Shown here piece after piece: positions 1 through 7,681 of a DNA stretch of 64,000 nt (position 1 is the stretch's first letter; every line of letters begins with the position of its first letter). Location of the stretch: contig NZ_WBIS01000007.1 of the NCBI RefSeq assembly GCF_009749465.1, forward strand, positions 62,001 through 126,000, given 5' to 3'. Both the position numbers and the translations under genes were made by a program. Origin of the DNA: Agromyces terreus. Lineage in GTDB: Bacteria; Actinomycetota; Actinomycetes; Actinomycetales; Microbacteriaceae. The notes under the pieces are model-generated. The model made no database searches and was not told the DNA's origin. It worked only from the letters and a program-made list of their open reading frames with translations.

Positions 1-1208
1 CGCAGGGCGCCGAGCACGACCATCTGGAAGGCGATGTAGATGCCGAGCACCGCGAACGCCGTGACGGGCAGGGTGATGCCCGGCTCGAAGTAGATGAGCA
101 CGGTGATGATGGCCGGAACCGTGCAGGCGACGATGAGCGCGTTGCGCGGCACCTTGTTGGGGCTCACCTTCGAGAGCCAGCGGTGGCCCGGGATCATGCC
201 GTCGCGCGCGAAGCTGTAGAGCAGGCGGCTGGCGGCGGCCTGCAGGCTCAGCACGCACGAGATGAAGGCGAGCACGGCGACCACGAGGAAGATCTTCGCG
301 CCGACGGTGCCGAGGGTCGCCTCGAGGATGCCGGGGATCGGGTCGGCGTCCTCGCCCGAGACGATCGAGGCGAGGTCGGGGGCGGCGAGCACGTAGCCGC
401 CGAAGGAGAAGAGGGCCGAGACGCCGCCGACGAGGATCGTGAGGATCATCGCCTTGGGGATCCGGCGGCCGGGGTTCTCGACCTCCTCGGCGACGTCGCC
501 GCAGGCCTCGAATCCGTAGAAGAGGAACAGGCCGGCGATGGCCGCGCCGATGAACGCGGTGACGTACGACCCGTCGCCCTCGACGCCCATGGTGTCGAAG
601 AAGACGCTGAACTCCTGCTTGCGCTGGAAGATGAGCAGGTAGAGGCCCACGCCGATGACGCCGATGAGCTCGGCCGCGAGGCCGATCTTCGCGACGCGGG
701 CGAGCGTCTTCGTGCCGGTGAAGTTGAAGATGAGCGCGAGCAGGAGCAGGCCGAGCGAGAATCCGAGGACGACCTCGGGCGTCGCGCTGATGCCGAAGAG
801 GCTCGCGACGAACCCGGAGCCGTATCCGGCGACCGCGGTGATCGTCACGATCATGGCCCAGATGTAGACCCATGCCGCCATCCAGGCGTAGCGACGGCCC
901 CAGAGGCGCCTGGCCCACGGGTAGATGCCGCCGTGGATCGGGTACTGCGAGACGACCTCGCCGAACACGAGCGACACGAGCAACTGCCCGGCGCCGACGA
1001 TGACGATCCACCAGATCGAGGGCGGGCCGCCGATCGTGAGGGCCACCGCGAACAGCGAGTAGACGCCGACGAGGGGGGAGAGGTAGGTGAAGCCGAGGGC
1101 GAAGTTCGCCCAGAGGCTCATCGAGCGGTTGAACGAGTCCTGGTAGCCGAGGACTTCGAGGTGGTCGCGGTCGCCGAGGTCGGTCGGCTTGGCTGGTTCG
1201 ACGGACAT
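1..1208 (-). CDS. APC-superfamily amino acid permease (partial, C-terminus beyond window)
   Basis: The reading frame starts at an ATG preceded by a GAAAGG ribosome site and runs off the left edge, so about 402 N-terminal residues are visible. It begins with a cytoplasmic stretch (DLGDRDHLEVLGYQDSFNRS) and the block WANFALGFTYLSPLVGVYS typical of the amino acid/choline branch of the APC family (GABA permease-like). About ten hydrophobic helices alternate with short loops; FEACGDVAEEVENPGRRIPK in the middle is the family's conserved cytoplasmic loop. It should act in the cytoplasmic membrane as a proton-coupled importer of an amino acid or amine. It lies downstream of a semialdehyde dehydrogenase in the same direction, which fits uptake of GABA, 5-aminovalerate or a similar compound. 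The substrate is inference. Confidence 0.85.
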   Translation of the reverse strand, partial: MSVEPAKPTDLGDRDHLEVLGYQDSFNRSMSLWANFALGFTYLSPLVGVYSLFAVALTIGGPPSIWWIVIVGAGQLLVSLVFGEVVSQYPIHGGIYPWARRLWGRRYAWMAAWVYIWAMIVTITAVAGYGSGFVASLFGISATPEVVLGFSLGLLLLALIFNFTGTKTLARVAKIGLAAELIGVIGVGLYLLIFQRKQEFSVFFDTMGVEGDGSYVTAFIGAAIAGLFLFYGFEACGDVAEEVENPGRRIPKAMILTILVGGVSALFSFGGYVLAAPDLASIVSGEDADPIPGILEATLGTVGAKIFLVVAVLAFISCVLSLQAAASRLLYSFARDGMIPGHRWLSKVSPNKVPRNALIVACTVPAIITVLIYFEPGITLPVTAFAVLGIYIAFQMVVLGAL

Positions 1209-1287
1209 GTTGGCCTTTCGGGGTCGTCATGAGGTGCCGCCGACGTCCCCCGGCGCCGTCGCCACCTCATCGTGGTCGGGCCAGCCT

Positions 1288-1333
1288 ACAGATACATCCG
1301 GTCATAAAGCTATAGCTATGAATGATTAAACGA
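1288..1333 (-). promoter_or_regulatory. Promoter/operator region of the permease, resembles the CoA-transferase promoter
   Basis: An AT-rich island in otherwise GC-rich DNA. Read on the minus strand it contains TTTAATCATTCA, then CTATAG, then GGATGTATC. The same three blocks in the same order (GTTAAACATTCA, CTATAG, GGATGTATC) lie upstream of the CoA-transferase at 4419-4445, with shorter spacing. This suggests both are controlled by the neighbouring FCD-GntR protein. No experimental support; the regulator assignment is inference. Confidence 0.45.
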
Positions 1334-1367
1334 CGGATGCCCCGGGGCGCCGGCCCCGGGGCATCCG
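1334..1367 (-). terminator. Perfect 15-bp hairpin after the semialdehyde dehydrogenase
   Basis: CGGATGCCCCGGGGC and GCCCCGGGGCATCCG form a perfect stem around a four-base loop, followed on the minus strand by a modest T-rich stretch (CGTTTAAT). It lies 30 bases past the dehydrogenase stop. The outer arms are the two orientations of the over-represented octamer CGGATGCC. Confidence 0.7.
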
Positions 1368-1396
1368 CTCGCTCGTGCGAGCCGCTTCAGCGGTGG

Positions 1397-2761
1397 TCAG
1401 CCGATGCGGATCATCTTCTTGTTCACGAACTCGTCGGCGCCGAAACGGCCGAGCTCGCGGCCCGAGCCCGAGCGCTTGATGCCGCCGAACGGCAGCTCGG
1501 CGCCGTCGGCGCCCACGACGTTGACGAAGACCATGCCGGCCTCGATCTTGTCGGCGACGCGCAGCGCCTGCTCGTTGTCGGTCGTGAAGACGTAGGAGCC
1601 GAGGCCGAACGGGGTGTCGTTCGCGAGCTCGACGGCGGCGTCTTCGTCGGCGACCTTGAACACCTGCGCGACGGGGCCGAAGAACTCCTCGTGGAATGCG
1701 TCGGAGCCGGGCTTGACATCGGTGAGGATCGTCGCCGAGTAGTAGTTGCCGTTGCGCGAGCCGCCCGAGTGCAGCGTGGCGCCCTGCGCGACCGCGCGGG
1801 CGACCTGGTCGGCGAGGCCGTCGGCGGCCTTGGCCGAGGAGAGCGGGCCGAGCCCGGTGCCCTCGGCGGCGGGGTCGCCCTCTTCGACGGCGTTCATCGC
1901 GGCCGTGAACTTCTCGAGGAACGGCTCGTAGAGGTCTTCGACGACGATGAAGCGCTTGGCCGCGTTGCAGGCCTGGCCGTTGTTGTCGATGCGGGCCGCC
2001 ACCGCGGCCTCGACGGTCGCGTCGAGGTCGTCGGTCGAGAGCAGCACGAAGGGGTCGGAACCGCCGAGCTCGAGCACGACCTTCTTCAGGTGGCGGCCGG
2101 CGATCTCGGCGACGGCCGCGCCGGCGCGCTCGGATCCGGTGAGCGAGACGCCCTGCACGCGCGGGTCGGCGATGACGGTCTCGATCTGGTCGTGCGAGGC
2201 GTAGATGTTGACATAGGCGCCCTCGGGGAAGCCCGCGTCGAGGAAGATGCGCTCGATCGCCGCGGCCGACTCGGGGCACTGCTCGGCGTGCTTGAGCAGG
2301 ATCGTGTTGCCGATGATGAGGTTCGGACCCGCGAAGCGCGCGACCTGGTAGTACGGGAAGTTCCACGGCATGATGCCGAGCAGCGGCCCGAGCGAGGAGC
2401 GGCGGATGAGGGCGGACCCCTCGCCCGCGAGAAGCTCGATCTGCTCGTCGGCGAGCAGCGACTCGGCGTTGTCTGCGTAGTACTCGTAGATCGCGGCGGA
2501 GAACTCGACCTCGCCGACGGCCTGCTCGATGGGCTTGCCCATCTCGCGGACGATGATCTCGCCGAGCTCCTGGACGCGTTCGTTGTGCAGCTCGGCGACA
2601 CGGCGGATGAGCGCGGCGCGCTCGGCCACCGTGGTGTTCTTCGACCAGGTGCGGTGCACGTCGGTCGCCTTCGCGATCGCAGCCTGCAGGCCCTCGTCGG
2701 TGATGGTGTCGAACGATTCGACGGTCTCGCCCGTGGCGGGATTGATCACGGCATAGCTCAT
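1397..2761 (-). CDS. NAD(P)-dependent semialdehyde dehydrogenase (SSADH/GabD-like)
   Basis: 454 residues from the ATG that follows GAAGGAGAAACCCC; an upstream in-frame ATG would add 18 basic residues that do not belong to the family. The whole aldehyde dehydrogenase fold is present: general base Glu231 in LELGGSD, catalytic Cys265 in NNGQACNAAKRF, and the C-terminal FGGIKRSGSGRELGRFG block of the succinate-semialdehyde group. It oxidises a short omega-semialdehyde (succinate or glutarate semialdehyde) to the acid in the cytosol. Neighbours are an amino acid permease downstream and a CoA-transferase/glutaryl-CoA dehydrogenase pair nearby, which favours glutarate semialdehyde from lysine/5-aminovalerate, but GABA-derived succinate semialdehyde is equally compatible with the sequence. 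Confidence 0.88.
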   Translation of the reverse strand: MSYAVINPATGETVESFDTITDEGLQAAIAKATDVHRTWSKNTTVAERAALIRRVAELHNERVQELGEIIVREMGKPIEQAVGEVEFSAAIYEYYADNAESLLADEQIELLAGEGSALIRRSSLGPLLGIMPWNFPYYQVARFAGPNLIIGNTILLKHAEQCPESAAAIERIFLDAGFPEGAYVNIYASHDQIETVIADPRVQGVSLTGSERAGAAVAEIAGRHLKKVVLELGGSDPFVLLSTDDLDATVEAAVAARIDNNGQACNAAKRFIVVEDLYEPFLEKFTAAMNAVEEGDPAAEGTGLGPLSSAKAADGLADQVARAVAQGATLHSGGSRNGNYYSATILTDVKPGSDAFHEEFFGPVAQVFKVADEDAAVELANDTPFGLGSYVFTTDNEQALRVADKIEAGMVFVNVVGADGAELPFGGIKRSGSGRELGRFGADEFVNKKMIRIG

Positions 2762-2847
2762 GGGGTTTCTCCTTCTCGGGTGCACGCACGCAGAGCCTCG
2801 TCTGCCTCGGCGCATACGCTCATGTCAAAGATATAACAACGGATGAT

Positions 2848-3627
2848 TCAATTCGAGCCGGATGCCGCGGGGCCGACGATCACCCGCAACGGCGTGCCGG
2901 GGCACGCGATGGTCGAGGCATCCGCGCCCGTCTCCTCGGATGCCCGGGGAACCGGGACGAGCTGCCCGACCTGCAGCGCCGGCTCGGTCGAGAGCACCAC
3001 GCGGCCCTCCTCGTTCACGAGGGCGAGGGGTGCCTCGACCTCGAGGAACGCCCCGAGGAGCTCGCGCTCGAGGCGCCGCACCGAGACGTCGGCGCCGATG
3101 ACGCCGACCATGCGGGGCGCTGCGGCGCGCTCGGAGTCTGAGGCGTCGGCCGCGTGCACCGGCATCGTCAGCGTGAGGATGTAGTCGCAGGTGCACAGGT
3201 GATCGACGTACGGACCCGTGACATGCGCGTGCCGCGTCGTGGCCGGGATGCGGTACCACTCGAGCGCGCGGAAGTCGCGCAGGTACTCGGTGTAGCCGCG
3301 CGTCGTGAGATCGAGCCGGGTGGGCTCCGTCGTCGAGCCGAGCACCGGGTTCGCGTCGAGCGGGCCGAGCCACCAGGCGAAGTGCACGTCGCGCCCCCGC
3401 ACGATCTCGCCGTCGGCGATGAAGCCCGCGCCGACGAGCATCGGGTCGGCCTCGGTGAGGCGGGGGAGCACGAGGGACGCGACGACCTGGTCGATCTCGG
3501 CAGGGCGGGTCTCGGGCGCGGCGCCGATGACGTGCTCGACCGGCGCGCGCCACGCGACGAGCTGGTCGAAGACGCCCGCGAACACCTCGCCGACGGCGAG
3601 CGCGACGTCATGCGCTGAGCGGGGCAT
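2848..3627 (-). CDS. Cache (PDC)-like sensor-domain protein
   Basis: 259 residues. The start is the ATG (MPRSAHDVALAVGEVF) whose first 20 bases overlap the 3' end of the GntR gene, implying translational coupling; a GAGG-type site lies just before it inside gntR. The body contains WWLGPLDANPVLGSTTEP, an RDFRALEWYRIPATTR segment, PYVDHLCTCDYILTLTMPV and VGVIGADVSVRRLERELL, a pattern like extracytoplasmic PAS/Cache ligand-binding modules (beta-sheet core with 'Y-D...T...P' and 'GV.G.D'). There is no signal peptide or membrane helix, which is unusual because Cache domains usually sense outside the cell. It may bind a small ligand and assist or modulate the co-transcribed GntR regulator. Function is inference; fold assignment is moderately secure. 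Confidence 0.6.
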   Translation of the reverse strand: MPRSAHDVALAVGEVFAGVFDQLVAWRAPVEHVIGAAPETRPAEIDQVVASLVLPRLTEADPMLVGAGFIADGEIVRGRDVHFAWWLGPLDANPVLGSTTEPTRLDLTTRGYTEYLRDFRALEWYRIPATTRHAHVTGPYVDHLCTCDYILTLTMPVHAADASDSERAAAPRMVGVIGADVSVRRLERELLGAFLEVEAPLALVNEEGRVVLSTEPALQVGQLVPVPRASEETGADASTIACPGTPLRVIVGPAASGSN

Positions 3628-4378
3628 CGAGCACACCTCCCCGTTCGATCCTGGCCTTCGCGGCGAGCAGTGGGACGGTGAGCTCGCGCAGCAGGTCGCC
3701 GGCGGCCTCGCGGGCCTTCGCGGGGCGGTGCTCGGCCACGGCGTGCACGATGCGCCGGTCGTGGGCCGCGGCATCCGACCGGTGCTGCGGATCGTCGAGG
3801 CCGAGCAGCAGGAGGGGCCCGAACTCGGCCTGGAGCCGGATCTGCTCGCGCACGAGCCGGGCCGACTGGCTCAGCACTGCGACCTCGAGGAAGAACCCGC
3901 CCTGATTCGTGCGGGCGGATGCGGCGGTGTCGAAGTCCGCACCGTCGAGCCAGGCCCCGAGCCGTTCGGCGTCGCCGGCCGAGGCCCGCTCGGCCGCGCG
4001 TTCGGCGGCGCCCGCGAGGATCGCGGCGAAGTAGACGGCCATGTCGCTGAGCTCGACCTGGGCGAGCGAGCGCAGGCGCGCGGCGATGAGCGCGTGGTGG
4101 TCGTCGTCGGCGGCGGTGACGAAGCTGCCGCCGTCGCGCCCCCGACGGGTCTCGACGAGCCCCGCCTCGCGGAGGATGCCGAGGCCCTCGCGCACGGTGA
4201 TGAGCGCGACGCCGAAGCGGCGGGCGAGCTCGGGCTCGCTCGGCAGCCGTTCGCCGGGGCCGAGCACGCCGAGCACGATGCCGTCGGTCAGCCGCTGCGC
4301 GACCTGTTCGGCGCGGCCGGTGTCGGCGAGCTGGGCGAACACGGCCTCGCGCGCGCCCGGGCCGACCCTCGATTCCAT
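3608..4378 (-). CDS. GntR-family transcriptional regulator, FCD-type
   Basis: 256 residues. The N-terminal winged helix-turn-helix is clear: LPSEPELARRFGVALITVRE followed by GLGILREAGLVETRRGRDGG. The C-terminal two thirds are helical, with DMAVYFAAILAGAAE and late histidines (AHDRRIVHAVAEHRPAKA) as in FCD domains that bind a metal and a carboxylic acid. It is divergent from the CoA-transferase/acyl-CoA dehydrogenase operon and leads the cache-protein gene. Such regulators usually repress the adjacent catabolic operon until the acid substrate is present, so glutarate or a related dicarboxylate is the likely ligand. That ligand is inferred from neighbours only. Confidence 0.87.
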   Translation of the reverse strand: MESRVGPGAREAVFAQLADTGRAEQVAQRLTDGIVLGVLGPGERLPSEPELARRFGVALITVREGLGILREAGLVETRRGRDGGSFVTAADDDHHALIAARLRSLAQVELSDMAVYFAAILAGAAERAAERASAGDAERLGAWLDGADFDTAASARTNQGGFFLEVAVLSQSARLVREQIRLQAEFGPLLLLGLDDPQHRSDAAAHDRRIVHAVAEHRPAKAREAAGDLLRELTVPLLAAKARIERGGVLDAPLSA

Positions 4379-4418
4379 GCGCCAACCCTTTCACAATTCG
4401 GGCACCCCGCCCGCCCGT

Positions 4419-4446
4419 TAAACATTCACTATAGGATGTATCGGAG
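4419..4446 (+). promoter_or_regulatory. Divergent promoter/operator of the CoA-transferase operon
   Basis: GTTAAACATTCACTATAGGA followed by TGTATCGG, the only AT-rich stretch in the 95-base gap between the divergent gntR and CoA-transferase starts. It shares TTAA-N-CATTCA, CTATAG and GGATGTATC with the region upstream of the permease, so it probably carries the GntR operator as well as the core promoter. Confidence 0.45.
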
Positions 4447-4473
4447 TCGACGGCGATGAGGAAGGCGGGCGAG

Positions 4474-5763
4474 ATGGATGAGCAGCACGGCACCGGAGCC
4501 TCCGGGCCGCTCGCGGGCGTGCGCGTCGCCGACTTCTCGCGCGTGCTCGCCGGGCCCTACGCGACCATGATGCTCGCCGACTTCGGCGCCGACGTCGTGA
4601 AGATCGAACCGCCCGCCGGCGACGACACCCGGCACTGGACCCCGCCCGTCGACGCGAACGGGCAGGCCACGTATTTCGGCAGCGTCAACCGCAACAAGCG
4701 ATCGGTCGCGCTCGACCTGACGGATGCCGCGGGGCTCGCCGAGGCCCGCAGGCTCGCCGCCTCGGCCGACGTCGTGATCGAGAACTTCCGGCCCGGCGTC
4801 ATGGGGCGCTTCGGGCTCGACCACGCGGCCGTGCGGGCGCTGAACCCCGGCATCGTCTACTGCTCGATCACCGGGTTCGGCTCGGGAGCCGGCTCCGCCC
4901 TGGCCGGGTACGACCTCCTCGTGCAGGCCGTCGGCGGCCTCATGTCGATCACGGGCGACGCCGACGGCACACCCGCGAAGGCCGGCGTCGCCCTCGTCGA
5001 CGTGCTCACCGGGCAGAACGCGCTCGCCGGCATCCTGCTCGCGCTGCGCGAACGCGACCGCACGGGCACCGGGCAGCTCGTCGAGATCGACCTGCTCGGC
5101 AGCCTGCTCTCGGCGCTCACGAACCAGGCCGGGTCGACGCTCGCGACCGGCGTGCCGCCGCGACGGCTCGGCAACGCCCATCCCAGCATCGCCCCGTACT
5201 CCGTGTTCCGCGCCCAGGATCGCGAGCTCGTCATCGCCGTCGGCAACGACAAGCAGTTCCGCGCGCTCGCCGAGGTACTGGGCGACCCCTCGGACGCCGC
5301 CGGCCGAGGGGGGAGGGCGAGCGAGCCTCTCGAGGGCTCCGACGCTGGTCACGAGACGGCCCCGGGGGGCCTCCTCGACCGGCGGGGCCCGGGGGGCCTC
5401 CTCGACCGGCGGTTCGCGACGAACGCCGAACGCGTCGCGCACCGCGCCGAACTGACCGAGGCGATCGAGCGGCGGCTGGCCGAGGCATCCGCCGCGCACT
5501 GGATCGCCGCGCTCGGCGAGGCCGGGGTGCCCGCGGGCCTCGTCAACGACATCGCCGAGGCCGTCGCGTTCGCCGAGTCGCTCGGGCTCGAGCCCGTCGT
5601 CGAGACGCGACGCACCCCCGACGAGCCCGCGACCCGTTCGATCGCGAACCCCATCCGCCTCGCGGCCACGCCCGCCGCGTACCGCACGCCACCACCCGCA
5701 CTCGACGAGCACGCCGGCGCCGACTGGCATCCGCTCGACCCCACGGAAGGACCGCACGCATGA
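4474..5763 (+). CDS. Class III (CaiB/BaiF) CoA-transferase with an in-frame repeat insertion
   Basis: 429 residues from the ATG that follows AGGAAGGCGGGCGAG; an ATG 18 bases earlier lacks a site. Family features: RVADFSRVLAGPYATMMLAD at the N-terminus, VKIEPPAGDDTRHW, FGSVNRNKRSVALDL, VVIENFRPGVMGRFGLD, and the catalytic Asp in GVALVDVLTGQNA. It transfers CoA from an acyl-CoA donor (commonly succinyl-CoA) to a carboxylic acid; next to a glutaryl-CoA dehydrogenase the acceptor is probably glutarate. Oddity: between VLGDPSDA and RFATNAERVAHR, where relatives have only a few residues, about 38 extra residues (around 276-313) are encoded by two copies of the intergenic repeat (GGCCTCCTCGACCGGCGG), reading GGLLDRR twice. 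The frame is kept. The stop overlaps the next start (ATGA). Confidence 0.86.
   Translation: MDEQHGTGASGPLAGVRVADFSRVLAGPYATMMLADFGADVVKIEPPAGDDTRHWTPPVDANGQATYFGSVNRNKRSVALDLTDAAGLAEARRLAASADVVIENFRPGVMGRFGLDHAAVRALNPGIVYCSITGFGSGAGSALAGYDLLVQAVGGLMSITGDADGTPAKAGVALVDVLTGQNALAGILLALRERDRTGTGQLVEIDLLGSLLSALTNQAGSTLATGVPPRRLGNAHPSIAPYSVFRAQDRELVIAVGNDKQFRALAEVLGDPSDAAGRGGRASEPLEGSDAGHETAPGGLLDRRGPGGLLDRRFATNAERVAHRAELTEAIERRLAEASAAHWIAALGEAGVPAGLVNDIAEAVAFAESLGLEPVVETRRTPDEPATRSIANPIRLAATPAAYRTPPPALDEHAGADWHPLDPTEGPHA
5351..5412 (+). repeat. Two partial copies of the CTCGACC palindromic repeat inside a gene
   Basis: ACGAGACGGCCCCGGGGG followed by GCCTCCTCGACCGGCGG, then GGCCCGGGGGGCCTCCTCG with ACCGGCGG again. 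This matches the right half of the elements in the spacers at 33.7, 45.8 and 14.4 kb (GAGACGGCCTGCGGCCTCC, TCGATCGGCGG). Here the element lies in frame inside the CoA-transferase. Confidence 0.75.
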
Positions 5764-6959
5764 CCGCCACCGCCCCCCGCATCGACCAGGTGTTCGACCT
5801 CGACGCGCTCCTCACCGAGGACGAGCGCGAGTGGCAGCAGCGCGCGCGCACGATCGCGCAGGAGCGCATCGCGCCGATCATCGAGGACGACTTCGAGAAC
5901 AAGCACTTCCGCCGCGAACTCGTGAAGGTCATGGGCGACGCCGGCTTCCTCGGCATGCACCTGAAGGGCTACGGATGCGCCGGGGCCGGCGCCGTGGCGT
6001 ACGGGCTCGTGTGCCTCGAGCTCGAGGCCGCCGACTCGGGCTGGCGCACGTTCGTCTCGGTGCAGGGCTCGCTCGCGATGAGCGCGATCCACAAGTACGG
6101 CTCCGAGGAGCAGAAGCAGCGGTGGCTGCCGGGCATGGCGGCCGGCGACCTCATCGGGTGCTTCGCCCTGACCGAGCCCCAGGGCGGCAGCGATCCCGCC
6201 GCGATGACGACCGTCGCACGCCGCGACGGCGACGAGTGGGTCATCGACGGCGCCAAGCGCTGGATCGGCCTCGCGTCGCTCGCCGACGTCGCCGTGGTCT
6301 GGGCGCGGGTCGACGACCCGTCGGGCGCGTACGGCGAGGGCGGCAGCGCCGTGCGCGGGTTCCTCGTGCCGACCTCGACGCCGGGCTTCACCGCGACGCC
6401 GATCGACGGCAAGCTCTCGATGCGCGCCTCGGTGCAGTGCGACCTCGACTTCGACGGCGTGCGAGTGCCCGCCGAGGCCATGCTGCCCGGGGCATCCGGG
6501 CTCTCCGGCCCGTTCGGGTGCCTCAACGAGGCGCGCTACGGCATCGTCTGGGGCGCGATGGGCGCCGCCCGCTCATGCCTCGAGGCCGCCCTGGAGCGCT
6601 CGGTCACGCGCGAGGTGTTCGGCAAGCCGATCGGCGCGAACCAGCTCACGCAGGCCAAGCTCGCCGACATGTTCGTCGAGGTCGAGAAGGGCGTGCTGCT
6701 CGCCCTGCACCTCGGGCGGCTGAAGGAGCGCGGCGCGCTCACGCCCGCGCAGATCTCGGTCGGCAAGCTGAACAGCGTGCGCGAGGCGCTCGAGATCGCG
6801 CACCAGGCGCGCTCGATCCTCGCGGGCGACGGCATCACGAACGCGTTCCCCGTGATGCGGCACGCGGCGAACCTCGAGTCGGTGCGCACCTACGAGGGCA
6901 CCGACGAGATCCACCAGCTCGTGCTCGGCCGCGCGCTCACGGGCATCGCCGCGTTCTGA
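5760..6959 (+). CDS. gcdH: Acyl-CoA dehydrogenase, glutaryl-CoA dehydrogenase-like
   Basis: 399 residues, start overlapping the CoA-transferase stop. The acyl-CoA dehydrogenase N-terminal, middle (CFALTEPQGGSDPAAMTT) and C-terminal domains are complete. The catalytic base is Glu379 in RTYEGTDEIHQLVLGRALTG, the motif of glutaryl-CoA dehydrogenases, and ARYGIVWGAMGAARSCLE supports this group. The expected reaction is FAD-dependent oxidative decarboxylation of glutaryl-CoA to crotonyl-CoA in the cytosol, giving a route glutarate semialdehyde - glutarate - glutaryl-CoA - crotonyl-CoA with the neighbouring genes. Substrate specificity is inferred from motif and context; a short/branched acyl-CoA dehydrogenase cannot be excluded. 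Confidence 0.85.
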   Translation: MTATAPRIDQVFDLDALLTEDEREWQQRARTIAQERIAPIIEDDFENKHFRRELVKVMGDAGFLGMHLKGYGCAGAGAVAYGLVCLELEAADSGWRTFVSVQGSLAMSAIHKYGSEEQKQRWLPGMAAGDLIGCFALTEPQGGSDPAAMTTVARRDGDEWVIDGAKRWIGLASLADVAVVWARVDDPSGAYGEGGSAVRGFLVPTSTPGFTATPIDGKLSMRASVQCDLDFDGVRVPAEAMLPGASGLSGPFGCLNEARYGIVWGAMGAARSCLEAALERSVTREVFGKPIGANQLTQAKLADMFVEVEKGVLLALHLGRLKERGALTPAQISVGKLNSVREALEIAHQARSILAGDGITNAFPVMRHAANLESVRTYEGTDEIHQLVLGRALTGIAAF

Positions 6960-6966
6960 CGCGGGA

Positions 6967-6998
6967 CGGGCGCCCCGGGACGGATCCCGAGGCGCCCG
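6967..6998. terminator. Bidirectional terminator hairpin
   Basis: CGGGCGCC pairs with GGCGCCCG, and inside it CGGGA pairs with TCCCG. It sits in the 58-base gap between two convergent genes (acyl-CoA dehydrogenase and a small membrane protein), as expected for a shared terminator. Confidence 0.6.
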
Positions 6999-7017
6999 GC
7001 GCCGGTGCGATGCGGCG

Positions 7018-7347
7018 TCAGTTGATGCCGGGGACCACGATCCACTGGTTCACGAGCACGATCCAGATCGCGGTGACGACGAGGGCCGCGAGGGTGATGC
7101 CGCGACCGGTGCGGCCGCCGAGGAACAGCGCGACGACGAGGGCGATGAGCATCGCGACGCCGAGCACGAGCGAGCCCCACGGGATGCCGGGCACGAAGAA
7201 CGAGAGCAGGAACAGCGCGGCGACGATGACCTCGATGACGCCGACGACGGTGGAGCCGCCGCGGGCGCGGAGCCGCAGGATGCCGTCGACGAGGGCGAGG
7301 ATGCCGCCGATGAGCGCGATGAGCAGGAGCCAGGTCAGGGTGATCAA
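7018..7347 (-). CDS. Small membrane protein (about four helices), function unknown
   Basis: 109 residues from a TTG start preceded by AAGGGAACCCC; the frame is open further upstream but that part is Arg/Pro-rich and not credible as coding. Hydrophobic helices: TWLLLIALIGGILALVDGIL, VVGVIEVIVAALFLLSFFVP, SLVLGVAMLIALVVALFLG and ITLAALVVTAIWIVLV. A basic loop (RLRARGGST) follows the first helix. I do not recognise a named family; it resembles small uncharacterised actinobacterial integral membrane proteins. No operon partner is evident. Confidence 0.65.
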   Translation of the reverse strand: MITLTWLLLIALIGGILALVDGILRLRARGGSTVVGVIEVIVAALFLLSFFVPGIPWGSLVLGVAMLIALVVALFLGGRTGRGITLAALVVTAIWIVLVNQWIVVPGIN

Positions 7348-7681
7348 GGGGGTTCCCTTCGGGTGGCGGTGCGGGTGGCACCGGGGTCGGCGGAGGGGGT
7401 TCCGCCGGTTCTGAACACTATCGGCGGCGGGCGGTGCGGCGCGAGGGGTTGCGGCCGATCCGCCGATCCGTGTATGCCGCGCGGCGCATGTAGGGCGGTG
7501 CGAGGGTCGCGGATGCCGCGGAATCCGGTCTGCACGATCGGGAATGCAACGCGGGGTCATCCGGTTTCACCGTGGAGGAACGGCGTGATGGACTCGTCAC
7601 GTCGGCCCGAACGCACGGTCCGCACCACCCCGGCCCACGACGCCGAACCCACGAAAACGCCACGAACGGAGCACCACCCGC
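7348..7681. other. Gene-free spacer (334 bases)
   Basis: Lies between two divergently oriented genes and must hold the promoters of both the small membrane protein and the amino-acid ABC operon. The region is GC-rich with one CGGATGCCGCGG copy near 7512. I see no convincing -35/-10 pair, terminator or conserved open frame. Confidence 0.5.

Noticed and set aside
5320..5413. Frameshift or pseudogene in the CoA-transferase
   Set aside because: Frame and conserved blocks continue on both sides of the repeat, and the next gene overlaps the stop normally; the repeat explains the extra residues.
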